16,910 nucleotides of DNA from an uncultured Chloroflexota bacterium (GTDB lineage: Bacteria > Chloroflexota > Anaerolineae > Caldilineales > Caldilineaceae): positions 1 through 16,910 of the forward strand of contig CAIRNL010000606.1 of NCBI GenBank assembly GCA_903879975.1, written 5' to 3'. Numbering within the stretch: position 1 is the first letter of the stretch; each line of letters opens with the position of its first letter. Below are positions 8,255 to 16,910 of this stretch, piece by piece. The translations under genes were made by a program, and so were the position numbers. The notes under the pieces were generated by a model. It did not search any database. It had not been told where the DNA came from and saw only the letters and a program-made list of their open reading frames with translations.

Positions 8255-8277
8255 TTGCACAGAACTGCCCGGCTGAT

Positions 8278-8306
8278 TTGACACAGACCGCTCCTCATGC
8301 TATTCT
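8278..8306 (+). promoter_or_regulatory. Sigma70-type promoter of tRNA-Asp
   Basis: A perfect TTGACA at 8278-8283 and TATTCT at 8301-8306 (four of six bases) are separated by 17 bases. Transcription would begin near 8313, about 30 bases before the mature tRNA. The -35 box sits 24 bases after the stop of the peroxiredoxin-like gene. Confidence 0.75.
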
Positions 8307-8342
8307 TCCCCCTGTCAATAGATGAGATTGCAATATTGACAA

Positions 8343-8419
<77 letters not shown>

Positions 8420-8433
8420 TTTAAAGAAACAAG

Positions 8434-8464
8434 AAAAGCACGCCAAGTGGGCGTGCTTTTCATT
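8434..8464 (+). terminator. Rho-independent terminator after tRNA-Asp
   Basis: GCACGCC (8438-8444) and GGCGTGC (8450-8456) form a 7-bp GC-rich stem with a 5-base loop. It is flanked by AAAA before and TTTT after, then CATTTTG. This is a textbook intrinsic terminator in the plus direction, and the flanking A and T tracts could also allow some termination on the minus strand. Confidence 0.85.
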
Positions 8465-8559
8465 TTGTTGCAGTGGGGAGGCTGCACAGCCGGCCATCGC
8501 CCATGAGCAGGATTTTTCGGCGTCACCCTCTTTGCCTGCACATTTGTTCCAGACCCAAC

Positions 8560-8588
8560 TTGGGATAAGCCCCCTTCTACAGTATAAT
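8560..8588 (+). promoter_or_regulatory. Sigma70-type promoter of gyrA
   Basis: TTGGGA at 8560-8565 (four of six bases) and a perfect TATAAT at 8583-8588 are separated by 17 bases. Transcription would begin near 8595, giving a leader of about 38 bases before the gyrA ATG. This is the strongest -10 box in the window, fitting an essential gene. Confidence 0.75.
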
Positions 8589-8632
8589 TGGTTAAGAATT
8601 GACTTTGTAGCTTACGGTGCAGGAGCCTCTGG

Positions 8633-11389
<2,757 letters not shown>

Positions 11390-11439
11390 CTGGCCGCACC
11401 GAGACGACGATCGCAATGATGTTCTTAAGAGCCTGATCC

Positions 11440-12813
11440 ATGCCGGCGACGATTTCAGACCTGCAAAAGCCCGGTCAGCACTGGGCCTATTTCCCGGACG
11501 GTCATCCCGAAACCATTGCCGAAACACTCGTTGCCTTCGCCAACAGTGAGGGCGGCTCTCTCGTGCTGGGACTGGATGCTGACGGCACGCTTGGCAGCAT
11601 CGACACCGACGACGAAGCGGCGGATGTGCTGCGTAAGGCCGAACGCATGTGTCGGCCACCCGTACGCACATCAGGCTGGCAGAATCACCCAGTCTCTGGC
11701 GGTGCTGTCGTCATCGTGCGCGTCGACCGCAGCGGCGACCTGCACGTGCTACAGGATGGCCGCGTGCTGGTGCGGCGCGGAACGGACAATGCACCGATTG
11801 AGAGCGACGATGTTGATCGCCTGCTGTCAGCGCGTCCATCAGGTGAGTTCGAACTCCAGCCAGTTCCGGGCGCTCGCCGCGACGACCTCGATGAAAACGT
11901 CGTGGACGATTACCTGGAACGACGCCAGAAACGCAACCCACGCCACACGATCCTACCCAAGGACAAGCTGCTGCAACAGATCGGCGCGCTGACCGAGGAA
12001 AACGTGCCTACGGTGACCGGCGTGCTTCTCTTTGGCAAGGAGCCACAACTCTTCCTGCCGCAGAGCCGCGCCATCTTCGTCAAGTTTGCCGACACTCAGC
12101 CGCGCGGCCCAGAGGGGTCCCTCGGCTACGGCCGTCGCGAGGAGTTTCTTGGCCCCCTGCCCCTCATTATCGACCGCGCCTGGCGCGTGATCTGGGAGGA
12201 AATGGATAAACGCGCCGTCGTCAAGGGTTTACAGCGCCACGAAGAGACGGAATACCCGTCTACTGCGGTGCGCGAGGCGCTAGTCAATGCCGTAGCACAC
12301 CGCGATTACCGCATCAGCGGGCGCAGTATCGAGATTCGCATGTACACCGACCGTATGGAGATCACCAGTCCGGGCGGGCTGCCTGCACACATCACCATCG
12401 ACAATCTGGTAGAGGAACACTACAGCCGCAACCCGCGCCTGGTCAATGGCCTCTACCAATGGGGCTACATCGAGGAACTGGGGTTGGGCATCGACCGCAT
12501 GATCGAGGAAATGGTCAACGTCGGCCATCCACCCCCCAAATTCGAGAGCCCAGGCCACCGCTTCACAGTGACACTCTTCAATGCCCGCAACGAGGCACGT
12601 CCAGCTGAGTCGTCGGAGAACAACATGAACGAACGCCAGCTCAAGGCGCTCGAATATGTGCAGCGCAACGGCTTCATTTCCAACGGCGACTACCGCCAGC
12701 TCTGTCCACACGTTGGCCCTGAAACGCTGCGTCTGGATCTGGTCGATATGGTCAGCCGCGGCGTGTTGCTCAAGATCGGGGACAAACGCGGCACCCGTTA
12801 CATCCTCAAGTAG
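11440..12813 (+). CDS. AlbA_2 (Schlafen-type)/GHKL-like putative transcriptional regulator
   Basis: A 457-residue cytoplasmic protein. The N-terminal part, about 1-130, is an AlbA_2 (Schlafen AAA_4) type domain: ETLVAFANSEGGSLVLGLDADG and VLVRRGTDNAPI. The usual early EFK motif is not evident; the sequence there is QHWAYFPDGHPE. The middle, about 265-385, matches the GHKL-like HATPase_c_4 region of this family: YPSTAVREALVNAVAHRDY with Asn283, TSPGGLP at 309-315, and EELGLGIDRM. Residues about 396-457 form a winged helix (NERQLKALEYVQRNG, GTRYILK). Such proteins are usually annotated as ATP-binding transcriptional regulators without known targets. It starts 50 bases after gyrA, has only a weak AAGAG upstream, and is probably read with gyrA. 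It converges on fabF. Confidence 0.85.
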   Translation: MPATISDLQKPGQHWAYFPDGHPETIAETLVAFANSEGGSLVLGLDADGTLGSIDTDDEAADVLRKAERMCRPPVRTSGWQNHPVSGGAVVIVRVDRSGDLHVLQDGRVLVRRGTDNAPIESDDVDRLLSARPSGEFELQPVPGARRDDLDENVVDDYLERRQKRNPRHTILPKDKLLQQIGALTEENVPTVTGVLLFGKEPQLFLPQSRAIFVKFADTQPRGPEGSLGYGRREEFLGPLPLIIDRAWRVIWEEMDKRAVVKGLQRHEETEYPSTAVREALVNAVAHRDYRISGRSIEIRMYTDRMEITSPGGLPAHITIDNLVEEHYSRNPRLVNGLYQWGYIEELGLGIDRMIEEMVNVGHPPPKFESPGHRFTVTLFNARNEARPAESSENNMNERQLKALEYVQRNGFISNGDYRQLCPHVGPETLRLDLVDMVSRGVLLKIGDKRGTRYILK

Positions 12814-12825
12814 TGCGGTATCCCC

Positions 12826-12855
12826 GATAACCCAATTGGGATAATTTGGGTTATC
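12826..12855. repeat. Palindrome between convergent genes, copy B of the dispersed element
   Basis: The arms GATAACCCAA (12826-12835) and TTGGGTTATC (12846-12855) pair perfectly around a 10-base centre, TTGGGATAAT. It fills the 40-base gap between the stop of the AlbA_2 gene and the end of fabF, overlapping the first two bases of the fabF stop. The core 12823-12843 is 20/21 identical to 2957-2977. In this position it could act as a bidirectional terminator, though neither side has a clear T tract. Confidence 0.65.
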
Positions 12856-14095
12856 AGTTTCCGTCCTGCACACGGCCAACTGCGACAACAACGTTGTGTC
12901 CGCCGAAGCCGAAAGCGTTGACCAGCGCACAGCGTATGTCAACCGGGCGCGCGCTGTTGCCGACAATGTCAAGATCGATGACCGGATCAGCGGTGTAGTT
13001 GATCGTCGGTGGGACAATGCCCTCTTGCAGCGTGCACACGGCGGCAACGAGGGATTGCGCACCGGCGGCGCCAAATCCGTGGCCGATCATGCTCTTGATA
13101 CTGGTGACGGGCATGGCATAAGCGGCGGCGCCGAAGGCCAACTTGAGCGCGCGGCACTCGGCCTCGTCGTTGAGCGGCGTAGCGGTGCCATGTGCGTAGA
13201 CAGCACCAACCGCATCAGGCGTCAGACCTGCCGCAGCCAGCGCACCGCGCAGGGCGCGGGCCGCACCGCTGGCCGTCGGATCGGGCGCAGTGATATGAAA
13301 GCCGTCACCCGTCAGACACCCGCCGAGTATTTCAGCATAGCAGATGGCACCACGCGCGCGGGCATGTTCCTCCGTCTCCAGGACGACAGCGGCCGCACCC
13401 TCGCCGGCCACGAAGCCATCGCGGTCGACGGAAAAGGGACGGCTCGCCTGCTCCGGGCAATCCGTGCGTGCCGAGAGCGCACCCATACGGCCAAAAGCGC
13501 ACATCGTCATGAGCGTAATCGGCGACTCGCTGCCGCCGGCAACGATGGCGTCCGCCTCACCGCGGCGTAGGAAGTGGTAGGCTTCAAGGATGGAGTAGTG
13601 GCCGCTGGCGCAGGCGAGGGCATGGGTCATGATCGGTCCCTGTGCACCCAGTTCGATGGCGGTCTGGCAGCTGACTGTGCCGGGCAGTCCGTAGGGCATG
13701 ACGTGCGAGTCGATTGCACGCCACCCCATTTCTCCCATACTCATCGCTGCATCTTCGATGACCGAAAGCCCGCCGCCGCCGGTAGCCATAAAGACACCAA
13801 CTCGCTCCCGATTGTGCGTGTCGATGGACAGCCGGGCATGCTCGACCGCTTGGCGTGCCGCCGCCACAGCATATTGCACCACACTGGGTGTGTAGCTGGC
13901 TATGCCGTCACTCATAACATCGGCGACGTGAAAGTCCTTGACCTCGCATGCAATGGTGTAAGGCATGTCGGCAGTGTCATAGCGCGTGATGGGGCCGGCG
14001 CCGGACTTTCCGGCGACCAGATTCCGCCAGTAGGTGGCGACATCGTTGCCAACGGGTGTAATAGCACCCAGGCCAGTCACAAATACACGGGACAT
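12854..14095 (-). CDS. fabF: Beta-ketoacyl-ACP synthase II
   Basis: A 413-residue cytoplasmic condensing enzyme that extends acyl-ACP with malonyl-ACP in fatty-acid synthesis; FabF is normally about 412 residues. I chose the ATG at 14095 because it gives the canonical start MSRVFVTGLGAITPVGND and has GGAAAG upstream. An ATG at 14110 with AGG in front is a real alternative and would add five residues. The catalytic triad is present: Cys162 in ALACASGHYSI, His302 in AHGTATPLND and His339 in SIKSMIGHGFGAAG, with Lys334. EVKDF near 51-55 and the C-terminal NAFGFGGHN are also family marks. No acpP, fabD or fabG lies beside it, so it is apart from a fab cluster. A related polyketide-type synthase is less likely given length and single domain. 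Confidence 0.93.
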   Translation of the reverse strand: MSRVFVTGLGAITPVGNDVATYWRNLVAGKSGAGPITRYDTADMPYTIACEVKDFHVADVMSDGIASYTPSVVQYAVAAARQAVEHARLSIDTHNRERVGVFMATGGGGLSVIEDAAMSMGEMGWRAIDSHVMPYGLPGTVSCQTAIELGAQGPIMTHALACASGHYSILEAYHFLRRGEADAIVAGGSESPITLMTMCAFGRMGALSARTDCPEQASRPFSVDRDGFVAGEGAAAVVLETEEHARARGAICYAEILGGCLTGDGFHITAPDPTASGAARALRGALAAAGLTPDAVGAVYAHGTATPLNDEAECRALKLAFGAAAYAMPVTSIKSMIGHGFGAAGAQSLVAAVCTLQEGIVPPTINYTADPVIDLDIVGNSARPVDIRCALVNAFGFGGHNVVVAVGRVQDGN

Positions 14096-14145
14096 ACGAT
14101 CTTTCCGCATTCTCTCTACCTGTACGTTGTGTAGCCTCATCTGCC

Positions 14146-14173
14146 ATTGTAGCCAAGCTGAGAAATAGGGCAA
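14146..14173 (-). promoter_or_regulatory. Candidate sigma70 promoter of fabF
   Basis: Read on the minus strand, TTGCCC (14168-14173) and TACAAT (14146-14151) are separated by 16 bases. The -10 box matches at five of six positions. Transcription would begin near 14139, about 44 bases before the fabF start. Confidence 0.5.
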
Positions 14174-14344
14174 GCGGCGCACCACCTTTTCTACTGCTAC
14201 TCTTCTACCTCAGCCCCTGATCCGCTGCCTGCTGCAATTGGCGACATCCTTCCCTATAGACATGTGACTTTAGCCCTTTGCCGCTCCTCACGAATCCTGT
14301 CACACCGGGTCGAAAAAAGCTGCAAAGAGAGGAGTTGCCCAGAA

Positions 14345-14683
14345 ATGCCTGCCAACGGATCTCGCATTCGTCGCGAAAAACGCACTGTTGCCGCCATGAT
14401 CGACCTCTACTATCACGACGAACACGGCGCGCACGACGCACGATGCGCCGACTGCCAGACACTCCACGATTATGCCATGTCGCGTCTAGATCGCTGTCCC
14501 TTTGGGGAGGAAAAGACGACGCGCGCCAACTGCGCCATCCACTGCTACAAGCCAGCCATGCGTGAACGGGTGCGGGGCGTCATGCGCACCGCCGGCCTGC
14601 GCATGATCTGGCGTCATCCCATACTAGCTATGTGCCATGTGCTGGATGAGCGCGGGAAGGCGCGAGCGAGGAACAGTACTTGA
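14345..14683 (+). CDS. ygbA: YgbA family (nitrous oxide-stimulated promoter) protein
   Basis: A 112-residue protein starting at 14345, after AGGAG with 10 bases spacing. The sequence closely follows the family pattern: RIRREKRTVAAMIDLYYHDEHG, a CADC pair (Cys34, Cys37), DYAMSRLDRCPFGEEK (Cys51), NCAIHCYKPAMRERVR (Cys63, Cys67), then RMIWRHPILAMCHVLD. The conserved cysteines suggest metal or Fe-S binding, an inference. In enterobacteria ygbA is controlled by NsrR and induced by nitric oxide; I saw no obvious regulator site here. It stands alone, divergent from fabF across a gap of 249 bases. The C-terminal tail after DERG is short and basic. Family identity is good; its biochemical role is not established. 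Confidence 0.88.
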   Translation: MPANGSRIRREKRTVAAMIDLYYHDEHGAHDARCADCQTLHDYAMSRLDRCPFGEEKTTRANCAIHCYKPAMRERVRGVMRTAGLRMIWRHPILAMCHVLDERGKARARNST

Positions 14684-14964
14684 GAGTCGGTCAGGTAAGA
14701 TCGGTTCACCAGCCAGACTTCTGGCAAAAACCTGGTCAGTCCAGCCGGATGGGAGAGCTCAACGACAACGGGCGTTGCGTGCGGTGCTTCTGGAAGACTC
14801 CAGTGCATCATCGCCCACGCCTGCCGCCATTGCCGAAAGCCGCCGGCGCAGGCTAATTAACAAAGTGTACTACAGGAACCCTCCCAGACCAGAAACAGAC
14901 AGAGCACCAATTGGAACGGGACTTGGCAGTTGCCAAATCCCGTTCCAGTCAATCTTTGCCAAAG
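14684..14964. other. Gap between ygbA and tRNA-Glu
   Basis: About 280 bases without a recognisable gene. The only strong element is a stable inverted repeat at 14913-14946, listed separately. The open frame ending in the tRNA region on the plus strand translates the tRNA complement and is not a gene. I see no promoter or other repeat in the rest. Confidence 0.5.
14913..14946 (-). terminator. Stable inverted repeat 18 bases after tRNA-Glu, probable terminator
   Basis: GGAACGGGA (14913-14921) pairs with TCCCGTTCC (14938-14946), and TTGGCA (14923-14928) with TGCCAA (14931-14936), with one mismatch between. This is about 15 base pairs. It lies directly downstream of tRNA-Glu on the minus strand. 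The T tract after it is poor on both strands, so it may be a terminator of low efficiency or a processing hairpin. Confidence 0.55.
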
Positions 14965-15037
<73 letters not shown>

Positions 15038-15377
15038 AGACCGTCAAGTAATATAGAGCAGTATATTGAAACCGTCCGAAAACGTCAAATCCCAGAGCCA
15101 CCAAGCACACCGAACACAGGCCTTCATGGAACTCACCGCCGCCGAGGAGCGTTTCGCTCCCAGACGGATCTTGTCGAGAACGCCCCCAAGGGAGGGCGCT
15201 TCCCCTGCTCCGAATGGTCCCCCTGCCAGAGGGTGCAATCCAGGGTGGGGGACGTAAGTTGCCCCCAACGTGAAGCATACCCCCGCCAGACAGCAGCTTT
15301 CCGCTCGATCAGTCGCTATGGTAGACTGGAAGCGACGATGCATGACAACCTGTCCGGCGTAGAAATCGAGGGAATGG
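15038..15377. other. 340-base gap: tRNA-Glu promoter and possible hairpin-rich leader
   Basis: No protein gene is supported. The left end holds the tRNA-Glu promoter (15060-15088, minus strand). The middle has several hairpins: GGAGCG-TTT-CGCTCC at 15146-15160, and TGGGGG (15246-15251) with CCCCCA (15262-15267). It is rich in C and G runs. It could be the 5' leader of the downstream nitrilase-like gene; no plus-strand promoter was convincing. A gtg-type start follows at 15378. Confidence 0.45.
15060..15088 (-). promoter_or_regulatory. Sigma70-type promoter of tRNA-Glu
   Basis: On the minus strand, TTGACG (15083-15088) and TATACT (15060-15065) are separated by 17 bases. Each box matches consensus at five of six positions. 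Transcription would begin near 15053, about 16 bases before the mature tRNA 5' end. Confidence 0.8.
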
Positions 15378-16706
15378 GTGGAACGTTACACGGTAGCTTG
15401 TGTCCAGCAACGCCTGCGTCTGCCGTTAACAACCGACGAGTTGCGTGAAAGTTTGCGCCGTTTCCTGCGCGCGGCCGAGAATAAGCGCGCTCGCCTGTTG
15501 GTCTTCCCGGAACTGGCAGGCTTGATGATCGTGCCGCCACTGCTCGTCGACTTCCGCTCGTCGTTGCTCAAATGCGCCGATGTGGGACGCCGGCGCAGCG
15601 CCACCCTCTGGCAGAAAATGGTCGGTGCAATGGCGGGCGGCGCAGCGGGCGCCCTCAGAGCCAACTACCAGGTCGGCTTGTCTGGGTTGCTCGATGTCTC
15701 AGCCGTCCAGTTATGGGAGCGCTACACTGAACTCTTCGGCGGGCTTGCCAGGGAATTTAGCGTCACCCTCGTAGCGCCCAGCATGTACTTGCCCGATCCC
15801 TTCGACGGCGTTCTGCGCCATCTGGCAGCCGTCTTCGGCCCGGATGGCACCCTTCTGGGTACACAAGCCAAGGTGATGCTCACCAAGGAAGATGAATTGT
15901 ACTGCCAGCCCGGCTCGACGTGGGACGTGGTTCAGACCGAGGTCGGTGCGCTTGGTCTGATCCTGGGCGGTGACGTGTTTTACCCCGAAGTCGGGCGGCT
16001 GCTGGCCTTTCATGGCGCCGAGGCGCTGATTTGCTTGGGAGCGAGCAGCAACCTGGCGACGTACAACAAACTGCGAGCCGGCGCGCTGGCGCGCATGCAG
16101 GACAACCAGATCTTCGCTGCCTGCGCATTCCTTGTCGGCCCCAACTACTTCTCGCCAGCGCCAGATGTAACCTTTCTCGGCAAATCCGCAATCTTTGCAC
16201 CGCAAGAATTAACGCCGCGTTTCAACGGTGTCCTGGTAGAGATGGGCAACTTCGGCAGCGAGGGTGTGCTGACCGGCGAGTGGGACTTCGCCGCACTTAA
16301 ATCATTGTGGGCAAAAAGCGATTCATCAGTGCGCAACCAGGTGAATGCATCCCAGGCCAGCCAGATGCTGGCAGCGCTCTACCGCCAGTTGCAGAACCTG
16401 CCACGCCTGGAGGAACCCGACGCCACGCATCCGGCAGGCGACGCGTCGAGCAGATCAGCCCATATCCAGCCCGTGCGACTGACACTCGACGACCTACCGA
16501 TCATTGCCTCCGTCACCAGCCGCTGGCCGCCGCGCGCAGCTGGCGAAGGAACTATCCCGCTGCAGGAAGCAGTACATTGGGGCCTTAACTCACCGGCGAC
16601 TGACGACGCGGCCAGCACACCTGACCCGCGCTACGAGGAAGAGACCGATGAAATGGACGCGCTGGGCGATGACGCACGGGCACGACGCGACGGCACAACA
16701 GCCTGA
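15378..16706 (+). CDS. Nitrilase-superfamily protein with catalytic Cys position replaced by Gly
   Basis: A 442-residue protein starting at GTG 15378, preceded by GAGGG about 5 bases upstream. The nearest in-frame ATG upstream is followed by a stop, so GTG is the best start. The carbon-nitrogen hydrolase fold covers about 1-305. The catalytic Glu is Glu45 in VFPELAG, and Lys165 in AKVMLTKEDE fits the catalytic lysine. The third residue is missing: where active members have a Cys just before a D and FPE (for example ICYDLRFPE), this reads LILGGDVFYPE, giving Gly197. The tract HGAEALICLGAS follows as normal. Residues about 345-442 are an extra acidic, Ala/Pro-rich, probably disordered tail. It is either a non-catalytic member or one with a rearranged site. 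It ends 7 bases before the convergent PD40 gene. Confidence 0.8.
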   Translation: MERYTVACVQQRLRLPLTTDELRESLRRFLRAAENKRARLLVFPELAGLMIVPPLLVDFRSSLLKCADVGRRRSATLWQKMVGAMAGGAAGALRANYQVGLSGLLDVSAVQLWERYTELFGGLAREFSVTLVAPSMYLPDPFDGVLRHLAAVFGPDGTLLGTQAKVMLTKEDELYCQPGSTWDVVQTEVGALGLILGGDVFYPEVGRLLAFHGAEALICLGASSNLATYNKLRAGALARMQDNQIFAACAFLVGPNYFSPAPDVTFLGKSAIFAPQELTPRFNGVLVEMGNFGSEGVLTGEWDFAALKSLWAKSDSSVRNQVNASQASQMLAALYRQLQNLPRLEEPDATHPAGDASSRSAHIQPVRLTLDDLPIIASVTSRWPPRAAGEGTIPLQEAVHWGLNSPATDDAASTPDPRYEEETDEMDALGDDARARRDGTTA

Positions 16707-16713
16707 CCTCAGG

Positions 16714-16910
16714 TCACTGGGGGGACCACGTTGCAAAGACGCCCGATCCCAGGAGCAGGGGTTCGCTACCTTCGGCCAGTGACTGTACCCAAACACCGCT
16801 GCGCCCATCTGCCAGCGTTCCCGTGAAAACAAAAGCATCACCATCCGGCGACCAGATGCGGTGACTCTGTGCATACTGGTCGAAGAAGGGCAGATAACTG
16901 TCCAGGAAGG
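16714..16910 (-). CDS. PD40/TolB-like beta-propeller protein, 3' end only
   Basis: On the minus strand the frame is open from the right edge (16908 is the first full codon) to TGA at 16714-16716, leaving 64 C-terminal residues. It begins FLDSYLPFFDQYAQSH and continues HRIWSPDGDAFVFTGTL, the SPDG core of a WD40-like PD40 repeat. It ends GVFATWSPQ, like the last blade of such proteins in Chloroflexota. No start codon is in the window. It would be a periplasmic or surface protein of unknown function. It converges on the nitrilase-like gene with 7 bases between. Confidence 0.7.
   Translation of the reverse strand, partial: FLDSYLPFFDQYAQSHRIWSPDGDAFVFTGTLADGRSGVWVQSLAEGSEPLLLGSGVFATWSPQ

Noticed and set aside
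12280..13074. Minus-strand 264-codon frame spanning the AlbA_2 gene and fabF end
   Set aside because: It overlaps two well-supported genes in the wrong frame and includes the palindrome at 12826-12855.
15370..15395. T-box-like GGGTGGAAC near the start of the nitrilase-like gene
   Set aside because: It overlaps the coding start, lacks the rest of the T-box antiterminator motif, and no terminator or specifier loop was visible.

Overview
The window is 16.9 kb of moderately GC-rich bacterial chromosome, densely packed with genes on both strands. The most likely source is a member of the Chloroflexota, perhaps close to Caldilinea or other Anaerolineae. This placement is an inference from protein style (secreted LamG-like/SH3b proteins, PD40-type proteins, a YtcJ-type amidohydrolase, an Os1348/NHLP-like small protein) and gene mix. 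No rRNA or other phylogenetic marker was compared. I see no insertion sequence, phage gene, integrase or CRISPR array. TGA is an ordinary stop codon for at least eight genes here (secreted protein, deoC, fabF, ygbA, nitrilase-like gene, PD40 gene, the peroxiredoxin-like gene itself and others).

Layout from left to right. (1) 1-432 is the 3' end of an SbtA-type sodium/bicarbonate transporter, facing a secreted multidomain protein on the minus strand (502-2661). (2) 2662-3285 is a 624-base gene-free region with several palindromes, a promoter and a tandem 15-bp repeat. (3) 3286-5840 is a plus-strand cluster: lepB (signal peptidase I), deoC, a 98-residue Os1348/NHLP-like protein overlapping the deoC stop, and an MBL-fold hydrolase. 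(4) 5892-7541 (minus) is a YtcJ-type amidohydrolase, divergent from a peroxiredoxin-like gene at 7706-8254. (5) tRNA-Asp with its own promoter and terminator, then gyrA with a near-consensus promoter, followed 50 bases later by an AlbA_2/GHKL-type ATP-binding regulator-like gene. (6) fabF (minus) converges on that gene. (7) ygbA, tRNA-Glu (minus), a nitrilase-superfamily protein, and the 3' end of a PD40/TolB-like gene (minus) at the right edge.

The main discovery candidate is the gene at 7706-8254. It belongs to the AhpC/TSA_2, PRXL2/SelU-like thioredoxin-fold family. The expected first cysteine of its CxxC motif is an in-frame TGA (7829-7831), and the same frame continues uninterrupted for 140 codons with clear family sequence. 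A hairpin begins 7 bases after the TGA, as expected for a bacterial SECIS element. I read it as a selenoprotein with a UxxC motif. An ordinary gene caller would truncate it to the downstream ATG at 7847. Secondary items are a nitrilase-fold protein whose catalytic Cys position is Gly, a dispersed palindrome present at two distant sites, an orphan NHLP-type small protein, and a tandemly duplicated Shine-Dalgarno-like unit before lepB.

The genes do not form one pathway. This is a mostly housekeeping region (protein export, deoxynucleotide catabolism, supercoiling, fatty-acid elongation, tRNAs) with redox and stress genes (peroxiredoxin-like, ygbA) and surface/secreted proteins between them.
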